Source: an uncultured Desulfobacterium sp.
GTDB lineage: Bacteria > Desulfobacterota > Desulfobacteria > Desulfobacterales > Desulfobacteraceae
Direction: 5' to 3'
Length of the DNA stretch: 23,554 nt
Assembly: GCA_937124525.1 (NCBI GenBank)
Contig: CAKZLA010000121.1
Location: 1 to 23,554 of the forward strand
Notes under the pieces: model-generated
The model's database searches: none
Seen by the model: only the letters and a program-made list of their open reading frames with translations
What the model was told of the DNA's origin: nothing
In this document: positions 1 through 11,700 of the stretch, piece by piece
Position numbering within the stretch: the first letter of the stretch is position 1
How the letters are laid out: each line of letters opens with the position of its first letter
Made by a program: the position numbers and the translations under genes

Positions 1-186
1 GGATCTGCTGGTCGCGGCCCCTTAAATTATAAAGGTTGCAAAAAAAAGGGGGTGGGGGTAAATTTGCCACTTATTTTAAAAAATGGCCTGGGGTCCCATC
101 CCCGGAATAGATGATGGTAATTTTAAAAAAATGACGTTCCAAGGGCATTGTTTGAAAGGGAGTGCTGGGTCCAGGGAACCAAAGCA
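1..186. other. Leader region before the nuoE-like gene, no convincing gene
   Basis: I see no supported complete gene here. Reading frame 2 from the left edge encodes DLLVAAP and then a TAA stop at 23-25, which could be the tail of a gene cut by the window edge, but seven residues cannot establish that. A GC-rich hairpin is possible at 87-105 (GGGG at 90-93 pairing with CCCC at 100-103, extended by CC/GG across a bulged T). It is not followed by a T-run, so I do not call it a terminator. Homopolymer A and G runs dominate the rest. Confidence 0.4.
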
Positions 187-693
187 ATGGAGTCAATAAT
201 GATAAAAATGATTCATCCACACCATTCGGATATTGATGGAAAAATGTGGGAAAAAATAGATGGTATTATTGAAGCGGGCAGGGGAAAACCCGGGGCATTG
301 ATCACGGTGCTCCGGGAGTGCCAGGAGGTGGTGCGGTACCTTCCCCGGGAATTGTTGTCCCATGTCAGTTCTAAACTTGATCTACCTGTGAGTCAGGTGT
401 TTGGGGTGGCCACTTTTTATTCTTTTTTTTCCCTGACCCCCAAGGGGCGGCATATTATTAAGGCCTGCACCGGTACTGCTTGTTATGTCAAAGGAATCAA
501 GGAGAGTCTCAATCGCATCCATGGTAAATATAGTTTGAAAGAGGGCGGCACCACAGAGGATCGTCGGTTTTCCCTGGAAGGGGTGCGGTGTCTGGGCGCA
601 TGTGGTCTGGCACCTGTGATGGTGGTGGACAAGGATGTCCATGGCGCTGTTTCATCGGACAAGGTGATACAAATTTTGGAAAACTATAAATAG
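187..693 (+). CDS. nuoE: NuoE/HndA-like [2Fe-2S] subunit of an NADH-oxidising complex
   Basis: A 168-residue thioredoxin-like [2Fe-2S] protein of the NuoE / HndA / HydC family, the small partner of the NADH-binding flavoprotein encoded next to it; it relays electrons in the cytoplasm. Two cysteine pairs, CTGTAC and CLGAC, match the family cluster ligands, and the helical N-terminal part (ITVLRECQEVVRYLP) is also typical. The open frame extends up to a TTG at 148. I choose ATG 187 because an AGGGA lies about nine bases upstream and the extra residues before it have no family character; ATG 199 and ATG 208 remain possible. It ends 27 bases before the nuoF-like start, so the two are very likely co-transcribed. 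Family assignment is firm; whether the complex is a hydrogenase, formate dehydrogenase or transhydrogenase is unknown. Confidence 0.9.
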   Translation: MESIMIKMIHPHHSDIDGKMWEKIDGIIEAGRGKPGALITVLRECQEVVRYLPRELLSHVSSKLDLPVSQVFGVATFYSFFSLTPKGRHIIKACTGTACYVKGIKESLNRIHGKYSLKEGGTTEDRRFSLEGVRCLGACGLAPVMVVDKDVHGAVSSDKVIQILENYK

Positions 694-720
694 CCCAGGC
701 ATGGGATCAGGGAGATGTAC

Positions 721-2508
721 ATGAATAAAATTAGAATGCAGCTGATGCTCTGTGGCGGTACTGGATGCGATTCCACCGGAAGTGAGAAGGTGAGGGTGGC
801 GCTCAATGAAGAGATTGAAAAACAGGGCTTAAGTGAAGAGGTTGCCATTGTTATAACTGGTTGCAATGGGTTTTGCGCAGTGGGGCCTGTGATGGTGGTG
901 CAGCCTGAAGGGGTTTTTTACCAGAGGATACAACCCGAAGATGCAAGGGAACTGATCACGGAACATTGTCTGCACGGACGACCGGTGGAGCGGCTTTTTT
1001 ATAAAAATCCAGCCACCAAGAAGAAAATTGCCAAGATGGTGGATATTCCTTTTTTTGCCAGTCAGGAATTCAGGGCCATGCGGAACAAGGGACTCATTGA
1101 TCCTGAGTTGATTGATGAGGCAATTGCCAGGGATGGGTATTTTGGTCTTGCCAAGGTGCTTTCCGAGATGAGCCCTGAAGATATCATTGATGAAATGATG
1201 GCATCTGGCCTCCGGGGACGAGGGGGCGCCGGTTTCCCTGCCGGAGCAAAATGGCGGTTTGCCAAATGGGCGGACGGGGATGAGAAATACGTGCTATGCA
1301 ATGCCGATGAGGGGGACCCCGGGGCGTTCATGGATCGAAGTATTCTGGAGTCTGATCCCCATGCTGTGCTGGAGGGTATGGCCATTGCCGCCAGGGCCAT
1401 CAACGCCCATAAAGGCTATATTTATTGCAGGAGCGAGTATCCCCTGGCCATTAAACGACTGCACATTGCCATTGACCAGGCAAAGGATTACGGCCTTCTT
1501 GGGGATGATATACTGGGATCAGGGTTTAATTTTGACGTGGAGGTGTACCAGGGTGCCGGGGCTTTTGTGTGCGGTGAAGAAACCGCCCTCATGCGGTCCA
1601 TTGAAGGTAAAAGAGGGATGCCCATCCCCAGACCACCCTTTCCGGCTCACAAGGGATTGTGGGGGAAACCCACCATCTTGAACAATGTGGAAACCCTGGC
1701 CAATGTAGCCCAGATCATGTTAAATGGCGGGGCCTGGTATGCCAGTGTGGGCACCGAGACCAGCAAGGGAACCAAGGTCTTTGCCCTGTCAGGGGATGTG
1801 GCCAACATCGGCCTTGTGGAGGTGCCCATGGGAACTTCCATTCGAAGTCTTGTGTATGACATCGGCGGCGGGGTGCCTGGCAAACGAACCTTTAAGGCCG
1901 TCCAGCTGGGCGGGCCCTCGGGTGGGTGTGTGCCGGAAGAACACCTGGATACCCCCATTGATTATGAGGCCATTGCCAAGGTGGGGGCCATAATGGGGTC
2001 CGGGGGGGCCATTGTCATGGATAATACCACCTGCATGGTGGATATGGCACGCTATTTCATGGATTTTATCCAGGATGAGTCCTGTGGTAAATGCACCCCC
2101 TGCCGGGAAGGTACCAAAAGAATCCTCACCATTCTGGAGGATATCTGCAAGGGAAAGGGTAAAGACGGGGACATTGAACAGCTTGAGTCCCTGTGCCATG
2201 TGGTGGGGCACACGGCCCTTTGTGGCTTGGGGCAGACCGCTCCCAATCCGGTTTTGTCCACATTACGGTATTTCAGGGATGAGTTTGAGGCCCATATCTA
2301 TGACAAGATCTGTCCGGCAAAGACCTGTCCGGATCTGGTAAAATTTGAGGTGGACCAGGAGGCGTGCAAGCGCTGCGGGCTTTGTGCCAAGGGGTGCCCT
2401 GCCGATGCCATTACCTGGCATAAAAAAGAGGTGGCCGTCATTGATAGGGATAAATGTATTAAATGTATGAGCTGCTATGATCGCTGTAAATTTGATGCCA
2501 TTTTATAG
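721..2508 (+). CDS. nuoF: NuoF/HndC-like NADH-binding FMN and iron-sulfur subunit
   Basis: A 595-residue flavoprotein that oxidises or reduces NAD(P)H through FMN and passes electrons along iron-sulfur clusters. Domains in order: an N-terminal thioredoxin-like [2Fe-2S] domain (C11, C16, C48, C52); the NADH/FMN core with GRGGAGFPAG, NADEGDPGAF and CGEETALMRSIEG; a SLBB-like region; the [4Fe-4S] domain with SCGKCTPCREG; and a C-terminal two-cluster ferredoxin (CKRCGLCAKGCP and CIKCMSCYDRC). This extended layout is that of HndC/HydB-type subunits in anaerobes rather than the shorter respiratory NuoF. ATG 715 is also in frame, but GGGAG at 710-714 sits six bases before ATG 721, which favours 721. 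The catalytic partner is not encoded downstream, where the peptide-synthase operon begins, so it may lie to the left. Local GC is clearly higher than in that operon. Confidence 0.92.
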   Translation: MNKIRMQLMLCGGTGCDSTGSEKVRVALNEEIEKQGLSEEVAIVITGCNGFCAVGPVMVVQPEGVFYQRIQPEDARELITEHCLHGRPVERLFYKNPATKKKIAKMVDIPFFASQEFRAMRNKGLIDPELIDEAIARDGYFGLAKVLSEMSPEDIIDEMMASGLRGRGGAGFPAGAKWRFAKWADGDEKYVLCNADEGDPGAFMDRSILESDPHAVLEGMAIAARAINAHKGYIYCRSEYPLAIKRLHIAIDQAKDYGLLGDDILGSGFNFDVEVYQGAGAFVCGEETALMRSIEGKRGMPIPRPPFPAHKGLWGKPTILNNVETLANVAQIMLNGGAWYASVGTETSKGTKVFALSGDVANIGLVEVPMGTSIRSLVYDIGGGVPGKRTFKAVQLGGPSGGCVPEEHLDTPIDYEAIAKVGAIMGSGGAIVMDNTTCMVDMARYFMDFIQDESCGKCTPCREGTKRILTILEDICKGKGKDGDIEQLESLCHVVGHTALCGLGQTAPNPVLSTLRYFRDEFEAHIYDKICPAKTCPDLVKFEVDQEACKRCGLCAKGCPADAITWHKKEVAVIDRDKCIKCMSCYDRCKFDAIL

Positions 2509-2604
2509 CTCAATTTTCTGATTCAAACAGTGGGGGACGAGGCTGGCTTTTTTTCATTGAAGATTACCTGTCCTTTTTTATAAGAAATTTCGTCCGATGA
2601 TTTG

Positions 2605-2669
2605 TAATAACTGGAGTTTCGATATTTGTTGTGGGCAGGCCAGATCCCCAATATGGTCTGCCCATGGCA
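2605..2669 (+). repeat. ~65-bp hairpin-forming intergenic repeat, copy 1
   Basis: This segment reads AATAACTGGAGTTTC, a variable stretch, then GTTGTGGGCAGG, a loop, then GTCTGCCCATGGCA. The reverse complement of 14048-14114 is the same element (AATAATTGGAGTTTC ... GTTGAGGGCAGG ... GTCTGCCCGTGGCA); by eye 28 of the first 34 bases are identical. Inside it TGGGCAGGCCA (2632-2642) and TGGTCTGCCCA (2654-2664) form an 11-bp stem with one G-U pair. It may be a REP-like or MITE-like element or a conserved RNA hairpin; the sequence does not decide which. Confidence 0.7.
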
Positions 2670-2680
2670 GTTTATACAAA

Positions 2681-2709
2681 TTAAATGCCATGCAATCATG
2701 TGCTAAAAT
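2681..2709 (+). promoter_or_regulatory. Possible extended -10 promoter for the synthase operon
   Basis: TGC followed by TAAAAT (2701-2709) fits an extended -10 element. At the usual 17-base spacing only a weak -35 (TTAAAT, 2681-2686) is present. If used, it would give a leader of roughly 55-60 bases containing the CGCC/GGCG stem at 2734-2746. AT-rich sequence makes chance matches likely, so this is tentative. Confidence 0.25.
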
Positions 2710-2772
2710 AAAATATTGAGCCAGACTGAAGCCCGCCTAAAGGGCGCTAATTAAAAAAACGAATGGTTGATT

Positions 2773-5700
2773 ATGGATACAAACAAAGAAAAAAAATACC
2801 TGTCGACAATAAAGCAGGCGTCAAACAAAATAAAAGAATTGATTGCTGAAAACAATACGCTGAAAGAACAGTCGCCCATTGCTGTCATCGGCATGTCCTG
2901 TCGTTTTCCAGGAGCTGATAATCCGGAAGACTTCTGGCAAATGTTGCTGAAAGGCGAAGATGCTATCCGAACCATTCCTGAAGATCGTTTTAAGGTTGAA
3001 AAATATTTTGATCCTGTTTCACGCAAGCCTGGAACCATGTACACCAACAAAGGTGGATTCTTAGATGATCCCGGTGCCTTTGATCCACATTGTTTCGGCA
3101 TGTCGCTGGATGAAGCCAGATGGCTGGACCCACAGCAACGATTGCTGATGGAAGTAAGTTGGGAGGCATTGGAACGCGCCGGACAAGATTTTTCAAAGAT
3201 TAAAGGTTCAAACACCGGTATCTTCTTAGGTATGTGTAATCAGGATTATTATTTATCCCACATTGGCGGTGATACGGGCAATCTCAACGAATTTACAGCG
3301 ACGGGAAGCGGCTTCAGCACGGGCTCTGGTCGTCTTGCTTACATTTATGATTTTCGAGGGCCGGCTATTACCATTGACACCGCGTGTTCTTCATCCCTTG
3401 TCGCCTTAAACATGGCAGCACAAAATATTGAGAACAATCTTTGTGACATGGCGCTGGTGGGCGGTGTCAGTTTAATGTTGCGGCCGGAACCATTTGTCGC
3501 GTTTTCAGCTATCCAGGCGTTGTCTCCCGATGGGAAATGCAGAACATTTGATGCTTCGGCAAATGGCTATGGGAGAGGCGAAGGATGTGGTGTTGTCGTC
3601 CTTAAACGGTTGTCCTCGGCCATATCGGACAAAGACCCGATTTTAGCCGTTATTAAAGGTACTGCTTTAAATCAGGACGGAACAAGCAGCAGTTTGACCG
3701 CACCCAACGCAATTTCACAACAGAATGTGATTAATAAAGCCCATATACATGCGGGTGTCAATATAGACGATGTGGATTATATTGAATTACATGGAACAGG
3801 AACTTCCCTTGGAGATCCCATTGAAGCGCGTGCGCTTGGCATGGTCTTTAATAAAAGAAAGAACCTTGAAAAAGTTATTGTCGGATCTGTTAAAACAAAT
3901 ATCGGTCATTTGGAAGCGGCCTCCGGGATAGCCGGGTTTATTAAAACGATTCTTGCCTTGCAGCATAGACAAATACCTTCGAGTTTGAATTTCAAAGAGC
4001 CCAGTCCTCATATTCCATGGGATGAACTACCCATCCAGGTGGCTGACAGAGTCATCCCTTGGCCTGAAAAACAGGGTGACTGTATCGCTGGTATCAGCTC
4101 TTTTGGTTATAGCGGTACAAACGCTCATATCGTTATTTGCAATGCGCCAGAATGTGACAATCAAAAGACATACGGTACATATGCATTTCAGAGACAATCA
4201 TTTCCCATTCATCCCCCCGTTGTCGGTACTGATGCAAAGATTTCAAACAGCATCAATAGTTCGAACAGAAAAGATGCTGAAATTCAAGATATTGAGAAGA
4301 AGGAGGTGTCAAAAGAGCGGCAAAATATAACCATTGAAAATATTTTGATCCCGCTTCTTGACGAACTCCTGCCGGTGAGGATATCGTCTGATAATCGTCA
4401 CTTGCCATTGATTTCCATAGGTGCAAATTCAATCATATTTACCCGTTTACAACGAAAAATCGAATCCTCATTTGGCGTATCAATACCTTTGCGAAACCTT
4501 TTTGATGATATTTCGACCATTGATGCATTGATCTCATATATTGAAAAGAACCAGAAAAGTATTGAGCCGTCCACCCAAACCACCCAGTCCATCCAAACCA
4601 GACGGTCCACTGAATCCACACCGCCTGTAAAAGAAAATTACAGCATAGAAGAAAACTTTGTTGAATTAACAAATAATGATACGCCTCCATCTATAAATTC
4701 TATATTTCAACAACAATTAAAAACAATATCTGAAACCATGTCGGAGGTTGTTTCCAAACAACTCGAATTTTTGAAGACAAGCAATCTCTCTACAGATAAA
4801 GAGAGACCTGAACAGGAATCAGATTTATCTCAAATCAAACCTTTGAATCACAGCCTTGTAATAAATAATTCAAGCGAATCCGTAACCTTAAAGCAAGGTG
4901 AATTTCTCAGCGGACTTATAGCAAGATACATTAAACGGACTAAAACATCGAAGGAACTGGCTGAAAGATACCGTCCGATATTGTCAGACTGGATCAATAC
5001 ACTCAATTTTCGCATGTCAATAAAGGAGATTCAATATCCTATTGTGTCTAATCGTTCCGCTGGGGCTTATTTGTGGGATGTGGACCAGAATAAATATATT
5101 GACATGGCAATGGGGTACGGGGTCAATTTTTTAGGAAACAACCCATCTTTCATATCCGATGCCATTGAATCTCAGTTAAAGAAGGGCTCCCATCTTGGAC
5201 CACAATCTGATTTAACCGGCGAGGTAGCTGAACTTATTTGTGAAATATCAGGCATGGACCGAGTGACTTTTTGCAACAGCGGCACGGAAGCCGTCATGTT
5301 TGCTCTTCGTATAGCAAGAGCCGTGACAGGTCGCGATAAAATTGTCATTTTTTCAGGATCATTTCATGGCACCTTTGACGGCGTCCTGGCGGCCGAGGGT
5401 GAAAACGGCGTGATTCCACAAGCACCGGGAATTCCTCAAAGCATGATAAAAGAGGTACTTGTGCTTGATTATGATTCAGAGAAATCCCTTGAAATCATAC
5501 GTAAAAAAGGAAATGAACTGGCGGCTGTTTTAACTGAACCTGTGCAAAGCAGAAAACCGGGCGTTCAGCCAGCCAGCTTTTTAAAGAAACTAAGAACAAT
5601 TACTAAAAAAACAGGAACAGCTTTAATCTTTGATGAAATGATTACGGGCTTTCGCATAGGGCTTGGCGGGGCTCAGGAATTCTATGGTATTCGTGCTGAC

Positions 5701-8700
5701 ATTGCAACCTATGGGAAAATACTGGCAGGAGGCATGCCCATCGGCGTTTTTGCAGGTGCATCCGAATTTTTAGACGCCATCGACGGCGGGCAATGGTCCT
5801 ATGGAGATGATTCTTCTCCCGGGGTGAAGACGACTCTTTTTGGAGGAACTTTTTGCAAACACCCATTGACCATGGCCGCATGCAAGGCTTCTTTGAATTT
5901 CATGAAAGAACAAGGCCCAGCTTTACAAGAAAATGTCAACAAACGAACAGAATACTTTGCAAAAACCCTTAACACTTTTTTTGAAGAACATAAATGCCCG
6001 GTTCGCATCCATTATTTTTCTTCTCTTTTCAGATTTGAATCCTTTGGCAGGTATGATCTCTCTCTTTTCCCCATTGAGATGGACATCCTCTTTTATCTTC
6101 TCATGGAAAAAGGTGTTTATACATGGGAAAGGCGGATTTGCTTCTTTTCCATTTCACATACCGATGATGACATTGAATTTATTATCAATGCAGTAAAAGA
6201 GAGTATCCTGGAATTACGGAAAGGCGGATTTCATTTTTCACTTGACGACGAATCTGAGCCGGAAACCGCACCGATCTCCCTGGAGATTGAAGAGACTTAC
6301 CCCATGTCTTCTTCTCAAAAAAGATTGTTTGTGTTGTCGCAACTGGAAAGCGATGAAATCAAATATCAAATAAAAGGTGCGGTACTTATTGAAGGTGATT
6401 TGGATATAGATCGGTTTAAACTTTCATTTATGGAAATAGTAAAAAGACATGAAAGCCTTCGAACCGGTTTTGAAATGCAGGATGACAAATTTATTCAACG
6501 CGTGCATGACAATGTTGATTTTAAAATTATCACAAAAAAAATAGATGAAAGCGAATCAGAACAATTTATTGACTTTTTCAGCCGTCCCTTTGACCTGTCC
6601 AGTCCCCCCCTGATACGGATCGGCTTGGCAATTTTCTCAAAAAATCGTCACCTTATGGTTATGGATGCCCACCATATAGCCATTGACGGTTCTTCATTCA
6701 ACATTATCGTTCAAGAATTCATTACATTATATGAAGGGAAAAAACTTGCGCCTGTTCAAAACAGATACAGGGAGTATGTAGCCTGGGAACACAATCATAT
6801 TGTATCCGACGCTGTAAAGAAACAGGAACAATACTGGATTGACTCTTTTTCAGATGAAATTCCCGTATTGAATCTCCCCCTTGATTATCAACGAGGATCA
6901 CGTCAGAGTTTCAAAGGGGATGTGATTTATCTGAAAATTGATCAATTGCAGACAAATCAACTAATGGAATTGGCAAAAGAGACCAGAGCCACACTATTTA
7001 TGGTTCTTCTTTCAGCTTTTAAAATATTACTTTCGAAGTTAACCAGCCAGGAAGACATTTTAACCGGCATACCCATTGACAGCAGATCCCGGGGAGATTT
7101 CGATCAAACCGTCGGCATGTTTGCCAACACTTTGGTAATAAGAAGTTTTCCTGTTGGATCAAAGAGATATAAAGATTTTCTGAATGAAGTCAAAGAAAAA
7201 TGTCTCAATGCTTATGAAAATCAGGATTATCCCTTTGATCTCTTTGTGGATAAACTCGCATTGCAACGGGATATGAGCCGCAATCCCCTATTTGACGCTC
7301 AATTTGTATTTGAAGACGGAAACCGGAGAATCTTTAAGATCGAAGAACTCACATTTACCACTTGTGATGCAAACAAAAAGTCATCCATGTTTGATCTTAC
7401 CCTGGAGGTGACCGAGGCCCGGGGCCATCTTGACATCAGCCTTGAATACTGCACAAAACTTTTTAAAAAAGAGACCATCCAACGATGGAGCTGCTATTTT
7501 CAGAATATTTTGGGGGAGATAATAAAAAAACCGGATATTTTCATCTCCGACATGGAAATCCTCCCTTCCGCGGAAAGACGCAGATTGATTGATGAGTTCA
7601 ACAATACCGAGGCGGATTACCCATGCACGGAAACCCTTGTCAGCATGTTTGAAGCCCGTGCGGCAAAGAACCCCGACAACCTTGCCCTGATATTCAAGAA
7701 CAAGCGGCTGTCCTATAAGAAATTGAATGAATCGGCCAATCAACTTGCTCACATTCTGAGAGAGGAGCACGGTGTCAGCGGTGATGATCCAGTGGGGATA
7801 ATGGTTGAGCGGTCCGAGATGATGATCATCGGAATATTTGGAATACTTAAAGCAGGCGGGGCATATGTTCCCATTCACCCCGAGTATCCCCAGGAACGTG
7901 TCAAATACATTCTTGAGAACAGTTGCTGCAAGATCATTCTGACCGAGTCAAAATTTCTCGACGGATTACGGGGAGATTCCCAGGCAGCGGTTCTTGATAT
8001 CGGGGAAATGAAAGGAGACAAAAAAAGCAATCTGGAACAGAATATTTCGGCCGGAAATCTTGCTTATATCATTTACACATCAGGATCAACAGGTCACCCC
8101 AAGGGGGTTATGATAGAGCACGGGTCCGTCATCAACAGAATTCATTGGATGCATCGAAAATATCCAATTACCCCGGAACAGGATATCATACTCCAGAAAA
8201 CACCTTTTACCTTTGATGTCTCTGTATGGGAGTTATTCTGGTGGTCATTTTACGGTTTGCCCTTGTGCTTGCTCGAACCCGGCGGTGAAAAAGACCCCGG
8301 GATCATTGTAAGAACAATCCGTGAGAATCATGTCACGGTGATTCATTTTGTGCCCCCGATGCTCAATGCGTTTCTTGAATATCTTGAACACGGGTCCCAA
8401 GCCTCCCAGATCAAATGTCTAAGGCATGTCTTTGCAAGCGGAGAAGCACTGAGCTGTGTCCTTGTGGAAAAGTTCAACAGACTGCTGGGGCGAAGGTACA
8501 ATATTCAACTTCATAATCTGTACGGTCCCACGGAGGCAACCGTGGATGTCACTTATTTTGACTGTCCTCCGAACTTTGATCTGCCCGTGGTTCCAATTGG
8601 AAAACCTGTTGACAACACCCAAATATATTTGATGGATAGAGATATGAAGCACCCCTCGCCAACCGGGGTTGTTGGAGAGATCTGCATCGGAGGGGCGCTC

Positions 8701-11700
8701 CTGGCCAGAGGTTATTTAAATAAGCCCGGACTCACTAAAGAAAAATTTATACCACATCCTTTTACACACAAAAATAGAATCTACAGAACCGGGGATCTCG
8801 GAAAGTGGTGGCCCGACGGAAATATCGAGTATCTGGGAAGAACGGATCATCAGGTTAAAATCAGGGGATTCCGCATAGAACCAGGGGAGATCGAAAACGC
8901 CCTGGGGAAGCATCCTCATATTCGTCAGACAGTGGTTCTTGCAAAGGAACTGGGCTCTGACGTAAAAGAATTGGTCGCGTATATTGTGAGTTCCAAAGAT
9001 ATAAGCCGTTCTGATTTAAAGGCTTATATCGGGAAGATCCTTCCTGATTATATGATTCCTGCTTATTTTGTATTTTTAGATAACTTTCCCCTGAATCCCA
9101 GCGGAAAAATCGACAGAAAGATTCTGCCTGATCCTGTTCAGAAATCTGAGATGCCCTATGCCCCACCCGTGACAGAGATGGAGAAAACCCTGGCCGATAT
9201 ATGGATGATGGTGTTAGGCCGGAAAGAGATCGGCATCCATGACAATTTCTTTGCCATCGGGGGCGACTCCATAAAAGCGATTCAAATCATCTCACGTATG
9301 CACCGCGAAAACCTGAAATTGCAAACGCGTCATCTATTTGATCATCCCACGATCTCGGAACTGTCTGAAAAGGTTTCAAAATTCGTGTCTGAAACTTCGG
9401 CCGAGCAAGAAACCGTGTTTTCCCCGGAATCCGAGCATTCGGGAGCTTTGATGGATTTGAAAAATACCTATCCCATGTCCTCACCTCAAAAACGGCTTTT
9501 TTTATTGTCGCAATTGGAAAGCGATGAAATTCAGTATCATATCAATGGTGCAATACTGATAGATGGTGATTTGGACATTGATCGTTTTGAACTATCATTT
9601 ATTGAAATAATCAAAAGACATGAAAGCCTTCGAACCGGTTTTGAGATGCAGGATGACACTCTTTTCCAGCGCGTGCATGATAATGTTGACTTTAAAATTA
9701 TTACAAAAAAAATAGATGAAAATGAAATAGAACAACTTATTGATGATTTTATCCGCGTCTTTGATCTATCCACCCCTCCTTTAATACGGACTGGCCTTGC
9801 AAGTTTAAGAAAAGATCGTCATCTTATGGTCATAGATGCTCACCATATAGCGATTGACGGCTATTCATTTAACATTATAGTCCAGGAGATCATTACATTA
9901 TATCAAGGAAAAAGTCTTTCGCCTGTTAAAAAAACATATAGTGAATATGCGATATGGGAACAGGAACACATTCAATCCGATACTGTAAAAAAACAGGAAC
10001 GATACTGGATTGACTGTTTTTCAGATGAAATTCCCGTGTTGAATCTTCCCCTTGATTATCAAAGAGGATCGCGTCAGAGTTTTCAAGGAGATGTGATTCA
10101 TCTGGAAATTGGTCAGGAACAGACCAATCAATTAAAGGGATTGGCAAATGAAACAGGAACGACATTGTTTATGATTTTGCTTTCTGCTTTTAATATATTG
10201 CTCTTTAAATTAACCGGTGAGGAAGATATCATAACCGGCATGCCCATTGACAGTAGATTTCGCAAAAATTTCGACTATACTGTGGGTATGTTTGCCAACA
10301 CTTTAGTATTGAGAAATTTTCCAGCCGGCGACAAGACATATATGGATTTTCTGAATGAGGTCAAGACACACTGTCTTGATGCTTATGAAAATCAGGATTA
10401 TCCCTTTGATGTTTTTGTGAACAAACTCGATCTAAAAAGGGATATGAGCAGAAATCCACTCTTTGATGTGATGTTTGTTTATGTAAATGCAAATGAACGA
10501 ATTTTCAAGATAAAAGATCTCTCTTTTCATGAATATACTTATAATCAGAAGTCAACTAATTTTGATTTTACCGTGGAATTCATTGAAGAAGACAATCACC
10601 TTCACCTGAACGTAAAATACTGCACAAAACTTTTCAAAAAGAAAAAGATTGAAAGGTGGTCGGACTATCTTATAAAAATAATGCATGAAATCGTATTAAA
10701 CAAGAATATGAAATTATCGGATATAGATCATCTTCCTTTGGAAGAAAAACAAAAGTTGCTTATAGATTTCAACGACACAAAAACTGCCCATACCCATGAA
10801 AAATCCGTTGTTGATATGTTTGAATATCAGGTGAAAAAAAATCCCGGCAATATTGCCGTTGTATTTAAAGATCAAAAGCTCAATTATAACACTCTTAATA
10901 TGAAAGCGAACCAACTTGCCCGACATCTGAAGGATAATTACGATATTGGAAGCGGTGATTTCGTCTGTATGATGGTGCAATTGTCGGAACATTTAATTGT
11001 GGGGATGCTGGCAATCATTAAAACCGGAGCCGCTTTTATACCAGTAGATCCAGACGCTCCGCCTGAACGCGTGGACTATATATCAAAGGATTGTAATTTT
11101 AAATTAATTATTACAGATTCCAGGACCAAGGACAAACTATTATCAGATATTCCTGTTATTCAAATAGATAAAGAAACATTTGATGAATCACCAACAAACT
11201 TGAATATTGAAATCATGCCCTCTGATGTATTATCCGTTATTTATACATCCGGTTCCACAGGCCGACCAAAGGGCGTATTAATAAATCATAAAGGAATGGT
11301 GAATCACATCACATGGTTTATTAATGATTGTAATATAAAGGAAAATGATTCTTCTATTATTCTTGCATCATACGCATTTGACGCGCCTTATACAAACATA
11401 TGGGGAATGCTGTTCACCGGTTCTTGTCTTCATATTGTTTCAGATAGAATATTGAAGGATATTGAGCAACTCATTGATTATATAGTTCACAATGACATTT
11501 GTTTTTTAAAAATGACCCCTTCTCTTTTTCATGTACTTGTGCATGCTGCCAATGCTTCAAAATTATCATCATGCAATAAACTCAGATTGATAATGCTCGG
11601 CGGAGAAGCCATAAGAACCGAAGATGTTATGGAATTTCGCAGTATCAATTCAAGAACAGAATTTATCAATCATTATGGACCCACTGAAACAACAATAGGA

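Larger units (their letters stand above)
2509..2766. other. 258-base intergenic region between nuoF and the synthase operon
   Basis: No gene is seen. The region holds a T7 run (2548-2554) without a convincing stem before it, one copy of a hairpin-forming repeat (about 2605-2669), a possible extended -10 promoter near 2701, and a small stem CGCC-TAAAG-GGCG (2734-2746) just before the first synthase gene. It is the natural site for control of the synthase operon. Confidence 0.6.

Noticed and set aside
1062..2211. Long open frames opposite and overlapping the nuoF-like gene
   Set aside because: They lie antisense to a strongly conserved coding frame, have no recognisable domains and are explained by its GC-rich codon use.
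2548..2554. T7 run after nuoF as a rho-independent terminator
   Set aside because: No GC-rich inverted repeat could be found directly before it.
7381..7878. 165-residue minus-strand open frame within the synthase
   Set aside because: It is a shadow of the C1-A1 coding sequence with no recognisable motif.
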